This document shows, piece after piece, positions 9,148 to 16,784 of a stretch of 64,000 bases of DNA. Within the stretch, counting starts at the first letter, position 1. Each line of letters begins with the position of its first letter. Source of the DNA: Zoogloea sp021286885. GTDB lineage: Bacteria; Pseudomonadota; Gammaproteobacteria; Burkholderiales; Rhodocyclaceae. The notes under the pieces are model-generated. The model was not told the origin of the DNA. It did no database searches and saw only the letters and a list, made by a program, of their open reading frames with translations. Both the position numbers and the translations under genes were made by a program. The stretch is from the NCBI RefSeq assembly GCF_041915215.1, contig NZ_JAYSBV010000003.1; one strand, given 5' to 3'.

Positions 9148-9932
9148 GCCAGAGCGCAGCTGTGGCACCGGTAGAACTGCGCGGGCTGGCAACCCGCTTC
9201 GGCCAGACCTGGGTCCATCGCCAGCTGGATTTGCGGGTGGAAGCCGGCGAGGTGCTGGCCCTGGTGGGCGGCTCCGGCACCGGCAAAACCACCCTGCTGC
9301 GCCAGATGGTGGGCCTGCTTCACCCGGCAGAGGGCTCGGTGCTGCTGTTTGGCGAGCCTCTGCAGCAAGGCAGCTGGGCCGACCAGACCCGCCGCCGCCA
9401 GCGCATGGGCATGCTGTTCCAGCACGGGGCGCTGTTTTCGGCTTTCAATGTGTTTGACAACATCGCCTTCCCCCTGCGGGAGGCCGGGGTGCGGGATGAG
9501 GGCCTGATTGCCGATCTGGTGCACCTCAAGCTGGCCATGGTGGAGCTTGCGCCGGAGGTGGCCGGGCGCATGCCCGCCGAGCTTTCGGGCGGGATGATCA
9601 AGCGCGCCGCCTTGGCCCGGGCCCTGGCCCTGGAGCCCGAACTGCTCCTGCTGGACGAACCCACCGCCGGCCTCGACCCGGATCTGAGCGCCGGCTTTGT
9701 GCGCCTGATCCAGGCCCTGCACCGGCGCCTGGGCCTGACCGTGGTGCTCGTCACCCATGACCTCGACACCCTGGCGGCCCTGGCCAGCCAGGTGGCCGTG
9801 CTGGCCGATGGGCGTATACTCGCCCGGGCCCCTCTGGAAGAGATTCTGACCGTGCCTGACCCCTTCATACAGCGTTTCTTTTTGAGTGATCGCAGCCAGG
9901 TCGCCCTGGCCCGGGGGCGAGGGAACCGCTGA
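9144..9932 (+). CDS. mlaF: MlaF-family ABC transporter ATP-binding protein
   Basis: This is the cytoplasmic ATPase that powers the MlaE permease. The 262-residue protein has every ABC motif: Walker A GGSGTGKTT, a Q-loop in GMLFQHGALFSAFNVFDNIAFPLRE (the MlaF-type sequence), signature LSGGM, Walker B LLLLDEPTAGLDP and the H-loop VTHDLDTL. Its start overlaps the permease stop and its own stop overlaps the start of the MCE gene, so the subunits are made in a coupled way. The retained polar-lipid transporter signature favours lipid transport over toluene efflux, an older annotation for this family. Confidence 0.93.
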   Translation: MSQSAAVAPVELRGLATRFGQTWVHRQLDLRVEAGEVLALVGGSGTGKTTLLRQMVGLLHPAEGSVLLFGEPLQQGSWADQTRRRQRMGMLFQHGALFSAFNVFDNIAFPLREAGVRDEGLIADLVHLKLAMVELAPEVAGRMPAELSGGMIKRAALARALALEPELLLLDEPTAGLDPDLSAGFVRLIQALHRRLGLTVVLVTHDLDTLAALASQVAVLADGRILARAPLEEILTVPDPFIQRFFLSDRSQVALARGRGNR

Positions 9933-10885
9933 TGGAAAATCGCGCCCACGCCTTCGCTGCCGGCCTGTTTACCCTGCTCCTGGGGGCTGCCGTGGTGTTT
10001 TCCCTGTGGTGGTTTTCCGATCACCGGGAATCCACCCGCGAGGTGCTGCTGGTGAGCACCGGCAGCGTGAACGGGCTCAACCCCCAGGCCAATGTGCGCT
10101 ACCGGGGCATTCTGGCGGGCAAGGTCATCAGCATCCGGCTGGACCCGACCAATCCCCAGGATCTTTTGGTGCTGGTGCGCATCCGGGCCGATTTGCCCAT
10201 CACCGCCGCCACCCGGGCCAAACTGGCCAGCCAGGGGGTGACGGGCATTGCCTTCATCGCCCTCGACGACCCGGGCACCAAGCCTGCCCTCAGCACCGAC
10301 GAAGGCGCGCCGCCGCCCCGCCTGCGCCTGGAGCGTGGCACGGTGGAAGAACTGGCCGATGTGGGGATGCAGACCCTGCAACGCCTGCGCAGCCTCTCGG
10401 ATCGCCTGCTGGACTTGAGCCGCCCCGAAAATCTGCAGCGCATCGACCGCAGCCTGGCCCATCTCGAATCGGCCAGCGCCGGGCTGGATCGCAGCCTCCA
10501 GGAGGCGCCCCGCACCCTCGCAGCGGTGCGTGCGGTGCTGAGCGGCGACAACCTGGGGCGGATCAGCCGCAGCCTCGACAACCTCGAAAAGGCCAGCGCC
10601 GGCGCCGGCCCCCTGGCCGGGGAGGCCCAGGCTCTGCTCGGCCGCCTCAACACCCTGAGCGAGCATCTGGATAGCAGCCTGGTGCGCACCGGCGATGCCC
10701 TCAACGGGGGCGAACTGGCTCGCCTGCCGGCCCTGCTGGACGAACTCACCACTGCCTCGCGCCAGCTCAACAATCTGGCCGAAGAACTGCGAGCCGCGCC
10801 CCAGTCCCTGGTGCTGGGCCGGGAAAAAGCCCCGCCCGGACCCGGCGAGGCCGGCTTCACCCCACCCAAGGCGCCTGCCCGATGA
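9932..10885 (+). CDS. mlaD: MCE-domain protein (MlaD-like) of the lipid transport system
   Basis: This is a membrane-anchored periplasmic substrate-binding subunit. The 317-residue protein has one N-terminal transmembrane helix (AAGLFTLLLGAAVVFSLWWF). An MCE domain follows over about residues 35-115 (VSTGSVNGLNPQANVRYRGILAGKVISIRLDP). The long helical C-terminal region has repeated LExxSAGLDRSL / LDNLEKASAG units that may form a coiled-coil needle. It is much longer than E. coli MlaD (183 residues) and closer to the MCE proteins of systems paired with a PqiC-like lipoprotein, which is what follows here. Confidence 0.88.
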   Translation: MENRAHAFAAGLFTLLLGAAVVFSLWWFSDHRESTREVLLVSTGSVNGLNPQANVRYRGILAGKVISIRLDPTNPQDLLVLVRIRADLPITAATRAKLASQGVTGIAFIALDDPGTKPALSTDEGAPPPRLRLERGTVEELADVGMQTLQRLRSLSDRLLDLSRPENLQRIDRSLAHLESASAGLDRSLQEAPRTLAAVRAVLSGDNLGRISRSLDNLEKASAGAGPLAGEAQALLGRLNTLSEHLDSSLVRTGDALNGGELARLPALLDELTTASRQLNNLAEELRAAPQSLVLGREKAPPGPGEAGFTPPKAPAR

Positions 10886-11463
10886 AGACACTGCTTTCCC
10901 TGGGGCTCGTGCTGGGTCTGGCGGCCTGTGCCAGCCTGCCCACTCCCGCACCCACCCCGGCCAGCTATGACCTGGGCCCGCTGCCCGCCGCCCGGCTTGA
11001 GGCCCCCGGCCTCGCCCTGCGCAGTCTGGAAGTGCAGGGCGCCCCCTGGCTCAACGCCACCAGCATGCAATACCGGCTGCTCTACGCCGACCCGGCCCGT
11101 CGCCAGAGTTATCTGGAAAGCCGCTGGGCCGCGCCTCCGGCCCGCCTGCTGGAGCTGGAACTGCGCCGGGCCCTGCGGGTGGGCGCAACGCCCGCCGGCC
11201 AGGGTTGCCGGCTGCGCCTGGATGTGGATGAATTCATCCAGGTGTTTGATGGCCCCGCCCAAGCCCGGGGCGTGATCGAAGCCCGGGCCAGCCTGCTGGA
11301 TGGGCGCAGCGAACGCCTGCTCGCCAGCCAGCCCTTCAGCCTCAGCCAGCCCGCCCCGGAGGCCCGCGCCGCTGGCGGCGTGACGGCCCTGGCCACTGCC
11401 AGCCTCCAGCTGGAGCAGGATCTGGCCCGCTGGCTGGCAGCCCAGGCCAGCCTGTGCCCGTGA
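10882..11463 (+). CDS. ABC-type transport auxiliary lipoprotein (PqiC-like)
   Basis: This is a predicted outer-membrane lipoprotein completing the MCE transporter. It has a lipoprotein signal (LSLGLVLGLAAC) and then about 175 residues matching the ABC-type transport auxiliary family (YDLGPLPA near the start, a central LELELRRALR and a late DLARWLAAQ). Proteins of this type are thought to receive the MCE tunnel at the outer membrane. It overlaps the mlaD-like gene by four bases. No mlaC or mlaB gene follows, so this operon has the permease/ATPase/MCE/PqiC layout, not the full E. coli mlaFEDCB set. Confidence 0.82.
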   Translation: MKTLLSLGLVLGLAACASLPTPAPTPASYDLGPLPAARLEAPGLALRSLEVQGAPWLNATSMQYRLLYADPARRQSYLESRWAAPPARLLELELRRALRVGATPAGQGCRLRLDVDEFIQVFDGPAQARGVIEARASLLDGRSERLLASQPFSLSQPAPEARAAGGVTALATASLQLEQDLARWLAAQASLCP

Positions 11464-11465
11464 GC

Positions 11466-11490
11466 GGCTTCAGCGGAGGTGACTGAAGCC
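11466..11490 (+). terminator. Possible terminator of the Mla-type operon
   Basis: An 8-bp perfect stem (GGCTTCAG / CTGAAGCC) with a 9-nt loop lies three bases past the lipoprotein stop. It is followed after about 12 bases by a broken T stretch. It would separate the lipid transport operon from the crotonase gene. Confidence 0.4.
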
Positions 11491-11580
11491 TGAATAGGCT
11501 GATTTTGTTTGACCCTGTTTGTGTCGTACCCAAACCAACAACAAACCATGATCGGGCCCTGCGCCCGGGAGGAGAGCCGC

Positions 11581-12405
11581 ATGAATACCCAGATTAATCA
11601 AGTAACTGCCAATGCTGCCAATGCCACCGAAGCACCCCTGGTGCTGCGCCAGGACGCGGAAGGCGTCGCCACCCTGACCCTCAACCGCCCGGGCCAGTTC
11701 AACGCCCTGTCGCGCCCCATGCTGGAAGCCCTGCTGGCCGCGCTCCAGGCCCTGGCCGCCGATAAGAGCGTGCGCGTGGTGGTGCTGGCCGGGGCGGGCA
11801 AGGCCTTCTGTGCCGGCCACGATCTCAAGGAGATGCGCGGCAACTACACCAAGGAATTCCAACAGGCCCTGTTCCGCCTGTGCGGCAAGGTGATGATGCA
11901 GATCATCGCCATGCCCCAGCCGGTGATTGCCCGGGTGCACGGCATCGCCACCGCTGCGGGCTGCCAGCTGGTGTCCATGTGCGACTTGGCGGTGGCCGCC
12001 GAGCCGGCCCGGTTTGCGGTGTCGGGCATCAATGTGGGCCTGTTCTGCGCCACCCCCAGCGTGGGTCTGGCCCGCAACATGGGGCGCAAGGAAGCCTTCG
12101 AGATGCTGGTGACGGGCGATTTCATCGACGCCGCCGAAGCCCGCCGACGTGGGCTGGTGAATCGGGTGGTGTCGTCTGAAGAACTGGATGTGGAAGTGAG
12201 CCGTCTGGCGGCCTCCATCTGCGCCAAGTCGCCGGTGGCCATTGCGATGGGCAAGCAGATGTTCTACTCGCAGCTCGAAATGGGCATGGACGCCGCCTAC
12301 CAGCTGGCCGCCGAGACCATGGCCTGCAACATGATGAGCGAAGACGCCGCCGAAGGTATCGACGCCTTCATGGCCAAGCGCAAGCCGGTCTGGCAAGGCC
12401 GTTAA
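11581..12405 (+). CDS. Crotonase-fold protein of the ECHDC3 type (enoyl-CoA hydratase family)
   Basis: This 274-residue protein has the crotonase fold: TLTLNRPGQFNALS, GAGKAFCAGHDLKEM with oxyanion-hole residues, and HGIATAAGCQLVSMCDLAVAAE. However, the two glutamates that catalyse hydration in enoyl-CoA hydratase are replaced by Gln129 (AGCQL) and Gly149 (VSGI). The pattern, including NVGLFCATPSVGLARNMGRK, matches the ECHDC3 subgroup, whose reaction is not settled. The start at 11581 has a GGGAGGAG ribosome site; the open frame runs 24 codons further upstream. It is followed closely by tatD and lies near etfBA and an acyl-CoA dehydrogenase, so a CoA-thioester substrate is likely. Confidence 0.85.
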   Translation: MNTQINQVTANAANATEAPLVLRQDAEGVATLTLNRPGQFNALSRPMLEALLAALQALAADKSVRVVVLAGAGKAFCAGHDLKEMRGNYTKEFQQALFRLCGKVMMQIIAMPQPVIARVHGIATAAGCQLVSMCDLAVAAEPARFAVSGINVGLFCATPSVGLARNMGRKEAFEMLVTGDFIDAAEARRRGLVNRVVSSEELDVEVSRLAASICAKSPVAIAMGKQMFYSQLEMGMDAAYQLAAETMACNMMSEDAAEGIDAFMAKRKPVWQGR

Positions 12406-12435
12406 ACAGCCCACTCACCAAGCCCCGGCGCGTCC

Positions 12436-13200
12436 ATGCTGATCGACACCCATTGCCACCTGGACGCCCCCGAGCTTGCGCAGGGCGGCCAGGATTGCCT
12501 TGCCGATGCCCGCCGGGCCGGAGTGGCCCGGCTGCTGGTGCCGGCGGTGGAGGCGGCCAGCTTTCAGGCGGTGGCCGATCTGGCCGCCCGGGCGCCAGAC
12601 GTGCGCCCCGCCTGGGGCATCCATCCTTTATATGTGGGCCGGGCCCGGGCAGAAGACCTGACGCACCTGCGCGCACGTCTGCAACATGGCGCCCCGGTGG
12701 CGGTGGGCGAGATCGGGCTGGATGGCTTTGTGACCGAACCCGCCCTGGAGGCCCAGTTGCCCTGGTTTGAAGCCCAACTGCGCCTGGCCCGGGAATTGGA
12801 CTTGCCGGTGATTCTGCACGTGCGCCGCGCCCAGGATCAGGTGCTCAAGTACCTGCGCCGCATCCGGGTGCGGGGCGGCATTGCCCATGCTTTCAATGGC
12901 AGCCGCCAGCAGGCCGAAGCCTTTATCGGGCTCGGCTTCAAGCTGGGTTTCGGGGGCGCGATGACCTATTCCGGCTCCCGCCGCATCCGCGAACTGGCGG
13001 CCACCTTGCCGCTGGATGCGCTGGTACTTGAAACCGATGCCCCAGACATCCCTCCCGCCTGGCGTGCCGGCCAGGTGAATACCCCTGACCAACTGCCCCG
13101 CATGGCCGCCGTGCTGGCTGAACTGCGCGGCCTGCCCGTTGAGGACGTGATCGCCGCCACGGGCCGCAACGCCCAGGAGGCCGTGCCTGGGCTGCGCTAA
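12436..13200 (+). CDS. TatD-family metal-dependent hydrolase / DNase
   Basis: This is a TIM-barrel metallohydrolase of the TatD family, whose members act as 3'-5' exonucleases on DNA or RNA. The 254-residue protein has the metal-binding IDTHCHLD (HxH) at the N terminus, VGEIGLDG with the bridging glutamate, ILHVRRA, IAHAFNGS and LETDAPDIPP with the late aspartate. It is closest in style to the YcfH/YjjV branch. It lies 30 bp after the crotonase gene and probably shares its transcript; no functional link between the two is evident. Confidence 0.88.
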   Translation: MLIDTHCHLDAPELAQGGQDCLADARRAGVARLLVPAVEAASFQAVADLAARAPDVRPAWGIHPLYVGRARAEDLTHLRARLQHGAPVAVGEIGLDGFVTEPALEAQLPWFEAQLRLARELDLPVILHVRRAQDQVLKYLRRIRVRGGIAHAFNGSRQQAEAFIGLGFKLGFGGAMTYSGSRRIRELAATLPLDALVLETDAPDIPPAWRAGQVNTPDQLPRMAAVLAELRGLPVEDVIAATGRNAQEAVPGLR

Positions 13201-13476
13201 GCCCTGTGTGCTGATCTGAGCGGGGCGTTTCTGTCAAAATCGTACCGTACCGCTCGGTCAGATTTAAAACGCAAAGATATAAACCAAAAAAACCGCAGCG
13301 CGTGACCAGGTCTTCAAGAAGCAGGGGCTGAGTCTGAGACTGGGGCTTTGGGAGCGAGGGGCGTGCAGGGCGGGGCTGCAGATCGGAATGCAGAATGCAG
13401 CAGGCGCGCCCTCTGAATGGGGCGGTGGGGGGGCGGTGGGGGGCGGGCAGGGGAGGGCTGCCCGCCTTGGGGGGGC
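13201..13476. other. Intergenic region between convergent tatD and tetR genes
   Basis: No gene is seen in these 276 bp. The region contains a near-palindrome, ACCG-CT-CGGT, at 13249-13258 inside a longer TACCGTACC context. It also has an A/T-rich stretch at 13262-13292 (TTTAAAAC, GATATAAA), an A7 run (T7 on the minus strand) around 13290, and a hairpin at 13442-13466 (GGCGGGCAG / CTGCCCGCC) just past the tetR stop. The hairpin could end the leftward tetR transcript although no T run follows it. Confidence 0.4.
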
Positions 13477-14064
13477 TCAGGTGCTCAGCCCGCCGGCGAT
13501 CATGTCGCGGATGTCGTCCTTCAGGCGCGGCACGTCGGCATCGAAGCGGTCGTAAATCATCATCGAGACGCCAAACACGTAGGCGTAGAGCAGCATGCTG
13601 CGGGTGGAAGCCTCGTGCATGGGCAGGCCGCAGCCCAGGAACATCTCCCGGGCGCAGCGCAGACGCCAGGCGTCCACCTCTTCGACGATGGCGGCGGTGG
13701 CGTTGTCCCGGCGGGCCCATTCGCGCATGGCCAGCTCGATCAGGATGCCCTTGCGGTTGCGGCTGGTGCTGTAGATGTCGATGACCCGGTGGATCTGGGC
13801 GATTTTCTGGGTGGGGCTGGCGCTCGGATCCGGGTGGGTCTGCTTCACGATGTCCTGGATGCGGCCTTCCTTCCAGGTGTCGAGCACGGCGCTCAGCAGA
13901 TCTTGGCGATCCTTGAAATGCCAGTAGAAGCTGCCCTTGGTCACGCCCAGCCGTTTGGAGAGGACTTCGACCCGGACGCCGGTGACGCCTTCGTTGGCCA
14001 GGGTGTCGAGGGCGGCCTGGATCCAGGCGGAGCGGTCAAGTTGTACGCGGGGGGGCTTTTCCAT
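13477..14064 (-). CDS. TetR-family transcriptional regulator
   Basis: This is a 195-residue one-component repressor. The N-terminal helix-turn-helix is clear (AALDTLANEGVTGVRVEVLSKRLGVTKGSFYWHFKDRQDLLSAVLDTW, about residues 17-62). The C-terminal ligand domain shows no specific match I can name. The gene is read away from etfBA across a 272-bp gap holding a TACCGTACGG element, so autoregulation and control of the acyl-CoA oxidation genes are plausible. That inference rests on position, not on a known ligand. A CoA thioester or fatty acid would be the natural effector to consider. Confidence 0.88.
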   Translation of the reverse strand: MEKPPRVQLDRSAWIQAALDTLANEGVTGVRVEVLSKRLGVTKGSFYWHFKDRQDLLSAVLDTWKEGRIQDIVKQTHPDPSASPTQKIAQIHRVIDIYSTSRNRKGILIELAMREWARRDNATAAIVEEVDAWRLRCAREMFLGCGLPMHEASTRSMLLYAYVFGVSMMIYDRFDADVPRLKDDIRDMIAGGLST

Positions 14065-14336
14065 GCGGATGTGGTGGCGGAAATGGGTGGATAAGGGGGG
14101 AATGGGCTGATTTTAAGGTGTGTTTATCGGGCGCATATATTGACGGCTGAAGCTCCATACGCTACCGTACGGCCAGTGACAAGGCAAGGCGGCTGTGAGA
14201 AGCTGCGCGTTTTTGGTGAGAAACATGGCCCATGGCCGGATCGTACCGGAAACCGGCACACGATAAACAGCCCGGGCCAGCCGTCGAGGGTCGTGGGACC
14301 TGCGGCGGCGTTTCCCTTTTTTGAAGGAGCGCAGCA
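14065..14336. promoter_or_regulatory. Divergent control region between tetR and etfB
   Basis: The 272-bp gap carries CCGTACGG at 14165-14172, an 8-bp perfect palindrome inside TACCGTACGG. It shares TACCGTAC with 13243-13250 on the other side of the tetR gene, making it the best candidate operator. An A/T-rich GCATATATTGAC stretch lies at about 14141-14152. The etfB ribosome site AAGGAG lies just before the TTG start. Confidence 0.45.
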
Positions 14337-15086
14337 TTGAAGATTCTGGTTCCCGTTAAGCGCGTGGTTGATTACAACGTCAAGGTACGCGTGAAGGGTG
14401 ACGGTTCTGGCGTGGATATTGCCAATGTCAAGATGTCCATGAACCCCTTCGACGAAATCGCCGTGGAAGAAGCGGTCCGCCTCAAGGAAGCCGGCGTGGC
14501 AACCGAGGTGGTGGCCGTGTCCTGCGGCGTGGGAGCCTGCCAGGAAACCCTTCGCACCGCGATGGCCCTCGGGGCCGACCGGGGCATCCTGGTTGAAACC
14601 GACGTGGAACTCCAGCCCCTGGCCGTAGCCAAGCTGCTGAAGGCCCTGGCCGACAAGGAAGCCCCCCAGCTGGTGATCCTCGGCAAGCAGGCCATCGACG
14701 ACGATTCCAACCAGACGGGCCAGATGTTCTCGGCCCTGATGGGCTGGCCCCAGGCCACCTTCGCTTCCAAGCTTACTGTGGCTGACGGCAAGGCGAACGT
14801 GACCCGCGAAATCGACGGCGGCCTCGAAACCCTGCAAGTGGCCCTGCCGGCGGTGATTACCACCGACCTGCGCCTCAACGAGCCCCGCTACGCCACCCTG
14901 CCCAACATCATGAAGGCCAAGAAGAAGCCGCTTGAAAACATCAAGCCGGCGGATCTGGGCGTGGATGTGAGCCCCCGCCTCACCACCCTCAAGGTGGAAG
15001 AGCCGGCCAAGCGCGGTGCTGGCGTGATCGTGGCTGACGTGGCTCAGCTGGTGGAAAAACTCAAGAACGAAGCAAAGGTGCTGTAA
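14337..15086 (+). CDS. etfB: Electron transfer flavoprotein beta subunit
   Basis: EtfB with EtfA takes electrons from acyl-CoA dehydrogenases and passes them to ETF-ubiquinone oxidoreductase. The 249-residue protein has the family N terminus KILVPVKRVVDYNVKVRVK, the AMALGADRGILVE region and the long GLETLQVALPAVITTDLRLNEPRYATLPNIMKAKKKPLE signature. The start codon is TTG at 14337, supported by an AAGGAG site eight bases upstream and by exact agreement with the family N terminus. Its stop overlaps the etfA start, as expected for a 1:1 heterodimer. Confidence 0.96.
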   Translation: MKILVPVKRVVDYNVKVRVKGDGSGVDIANVKMSMNPFDEIAVEEAVRLKEAGVATEVVAVSCGVGACQETLRTAMALGADRGILVETDVELQPLAVAKLLKALADKEAPQLVILGKQAIDDDSNQTGQMFSALMGWPQATFASKLTVADGKANVTREIDGGLETLQVALPAVITTDLRLNEPRYATLPNIMKAKKKPLENIKPADLGVDVSPRLTTLKVEEPAKRGAGVIVADVAQLVEKLKNEAKVL

Positions 15087-16030
15087 TGACGATCCTGGTG
15101 ATTGCCGAGCACGATAACGCCGGCCTGAAGGCCGCGAGCCTGAATACCATTGCCGCCGCTGCCCGCATCGGTGGCGAGATTGCCGTCCTCGTGGCCGGCC
15201 ACAATGCCCAGGGCGCAGCCCAGGCGGCTGCCGCCGTGCCGGGCGTGGCCAAGGTGCTGCTGGCCGACGGCCCGGCCCTGGCCGACCAGACCGCCGAAAA
15301 CCTCACCAGCCAGATCCTGGCCCTGGTGACGGCAGCGGGCGGTGCCATCAGCCACGTGCTGGCCCCGGCCACCACCTTCGGCAAGAACGTGCTGCCCCGC
15401 GTGGCGGCGCTGCTGGATGTGGCCCAGATCTCCGAAATCAGCGGGGTCGAATCCGCCGATACCTTCGTGCGCCCCATCTACGCCGGCAATGCGCTGGCTA
15501 CCGTGAAGAGCGCTGATCCGGTCAAGGTCATCACCGTGCGGACCACCGCGTTTGATGCGGTGCCCGCCCAGGGCGGCAGTGCTGCCATTGAAAACGTGGC
15601 CGCCGTGGCCGACGCGGGTTTGTCCCGTCTGGTGAGCCGTGAGCTGACCACCTCCGCCCGCCCCGAGCTGGGCGCCGCCAAGATCATCGTGTCTGGTGGT
15701 CGCGGTGTGGGGAGCGGTGAAAACTACCAGGCCCTGCTGGAGCCCCTGGCCGACAAGATCGGCGCCGCGCTGGGTGCATCCCGTGCTGCGGTGGATGCGG
15801 GCTTCGTGCCCAACGACTACCAAGTGGGCCAGACCGGCAAGGTGGTGGCACCCCAGCTCTATATCGCCGTGGGCATTTCCGGTGCGATCCAGCATCTGGC
15901 CGGGATGAAAGACTCCAAGGTGATCGTCGCCATCAACAAAGACCCGGAAGCCCCCATCTTCCAGGTGGCCGACTACGGCCTCGTGGCTGACCTGTTCGAG
16001 GCCGTCCCGGCCCTCACCGCAGCCCTCTGA
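15086..16030 (+). CDS. etfA: Electron transfer flavoprotein alpha subunit
   Basis: EtfA carries the FAD that moves electrons from acyl-CoA dehydrogenases towards the quinone pool. The 314-residue protein shows the N-terminal ILVIAEHDNAGLKAASLNTIAAA segment. It also has the C-terminal FAD site: ISGGRGVGSGENY-type sequence (here VSGGRGVGSGENYQALLEPLADKIGAALGASRAAVDAGFVPNDYQVGQTGKVVAPQLYIAVGISGAIQHLAGMKDSKVIVAINKD). Start and etfB stop overlap as TAATG. The acyl-CoA dehydrogenase two genes downstream is the likely electron donor. Confidence 0.96.
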   Translation: MTILVIAEHDNAGLKAASLNTIAAAARIGGEIAVLVAGHNAQGAAQAAAAVPGVAKVLLADGPALADQTAENLTSQILALVTAAGGAISHVLAPATTFGKNVLPRVAALLDVAQISEISGVESADTFVRPIYAGNALATVKSADPVKVITVRTTAFDAVPAQGGSAAIENVAAVADAGLSRLVSRELTTSARPELGAAKIIVSGGRGVGSGENYQALLEPLADKIGAALGASRAAVDAGFVPNDYQVGQTGKVVAPQLYIAVGISGAIQHLAGMKDSKVIVAINKDPEAPIFQVADYGLVADLFEAVPALTAAL

Positions 16031-16060
16031 AGCACCTAGGGTCACGGTCAAGGGCGCATC

Positions 16061-16726
16061 ATGAACCTGACGGCGGAACTCTTCCCCCTGGCCTGGCACC
16101 TGGCGGCCGTGCTGGGGAGCGTGGGGGTCGCCGTCTGGGTTGGCTGGACTGCCCCTTGGCGGCGCTTGGCGGATGAGCACCAGCTCCACGCCGTTCTGGC
16201 CGCCGCCGTGGCCCTTACCCTGCTCTGGAGCATGAAAGCCGGGGTCTATCCCGGCCTCAATCTCCATCTGCTCGGTGCGATGGCCTGCACCCTGATCTTC
16301 GGGCCCCAGTTCGCGCTGCTGGTGCTTGCCCTGGCCCTGGCGGGCGTTACCCTCAACGGGAGCCTGGCCTGGGATGCCTACGCCGTCAATTTTCTGCTGA
16401 TGGCGGTTTTTCCGGTATTCATCGGGCGCGCCTTCTTCCGCCTGATGGAGCATCGACTGCCCCATCACTTCTTCGTCTACATCTTCATCAACGCTTTCAT
16501 CGGCGCAGCCTTTGTCGTCCTGTGCGAGGGCGCCCTGGCTTCGTTGTGCCTGTACACCGCTGGTGCTTACCCGGCGGAGTTGCTGCTGTCCGACTATCTG
16601 CCGTTCTTCCTGCTGCTCGGTTTTTCCGAGGCCTGGATCTCCGGCATGGTGCTTACCGTCCTGGTGGTTTACTACCCGGAGTGGGTGAGCAGCTTCGATG
16701 ACAGTAGTTATCTCAGCAAAAAGTAA
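16061..16726 (+). CDS. CbiM-like integral membrane protein
   Basis: This 221-residue protein has about six hydrophobic helices. It resembles the CbiM/NikM-type S component and permease of energy-coupling factor transporters for cobalt or nickel: HLLGAMACTLIFGPQFALLVLALALAGVTL and FFVYIFINAFIGAAFVVLCEGALASL. It lacks the conserved N-terminal MHI metal-binding start of true CbiM, and no CbiN, CbiQ or ATPase gene is adjacent. It is 31 bp downstream of etfA and just before the acyl-CoA dehydrogenase, so it is probably part of that transcript. Metal transport is not supported by context; treat the function as unknown. Confidence 0.6.
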   Translation: MNLTAELFPLAWHLAAVLGSVGVAVWVGWTAPWRRLADEHQLHAVLAAAVALTLLWSMKAGVYPGLNLHLLGAMACTLIFGPQFALLVLALALAGVTLNGSLAWDAYAVNFLLMAVFPVFIGRAFFRLMEHRLPHHFFVYIFINAFIGAAFVVLCEGALASLCLYTAGAYPAELLLSDYLPFFLLLGFSEAWISGMVLTVLVVYYPEWVSSFDDSSYLSKK

Positions 16727-16784
16727 GTGTAAGCCGCCCTTTCGGGCGCGTAAAACCTACAACAAAATCTGTGGAGAATAACCG

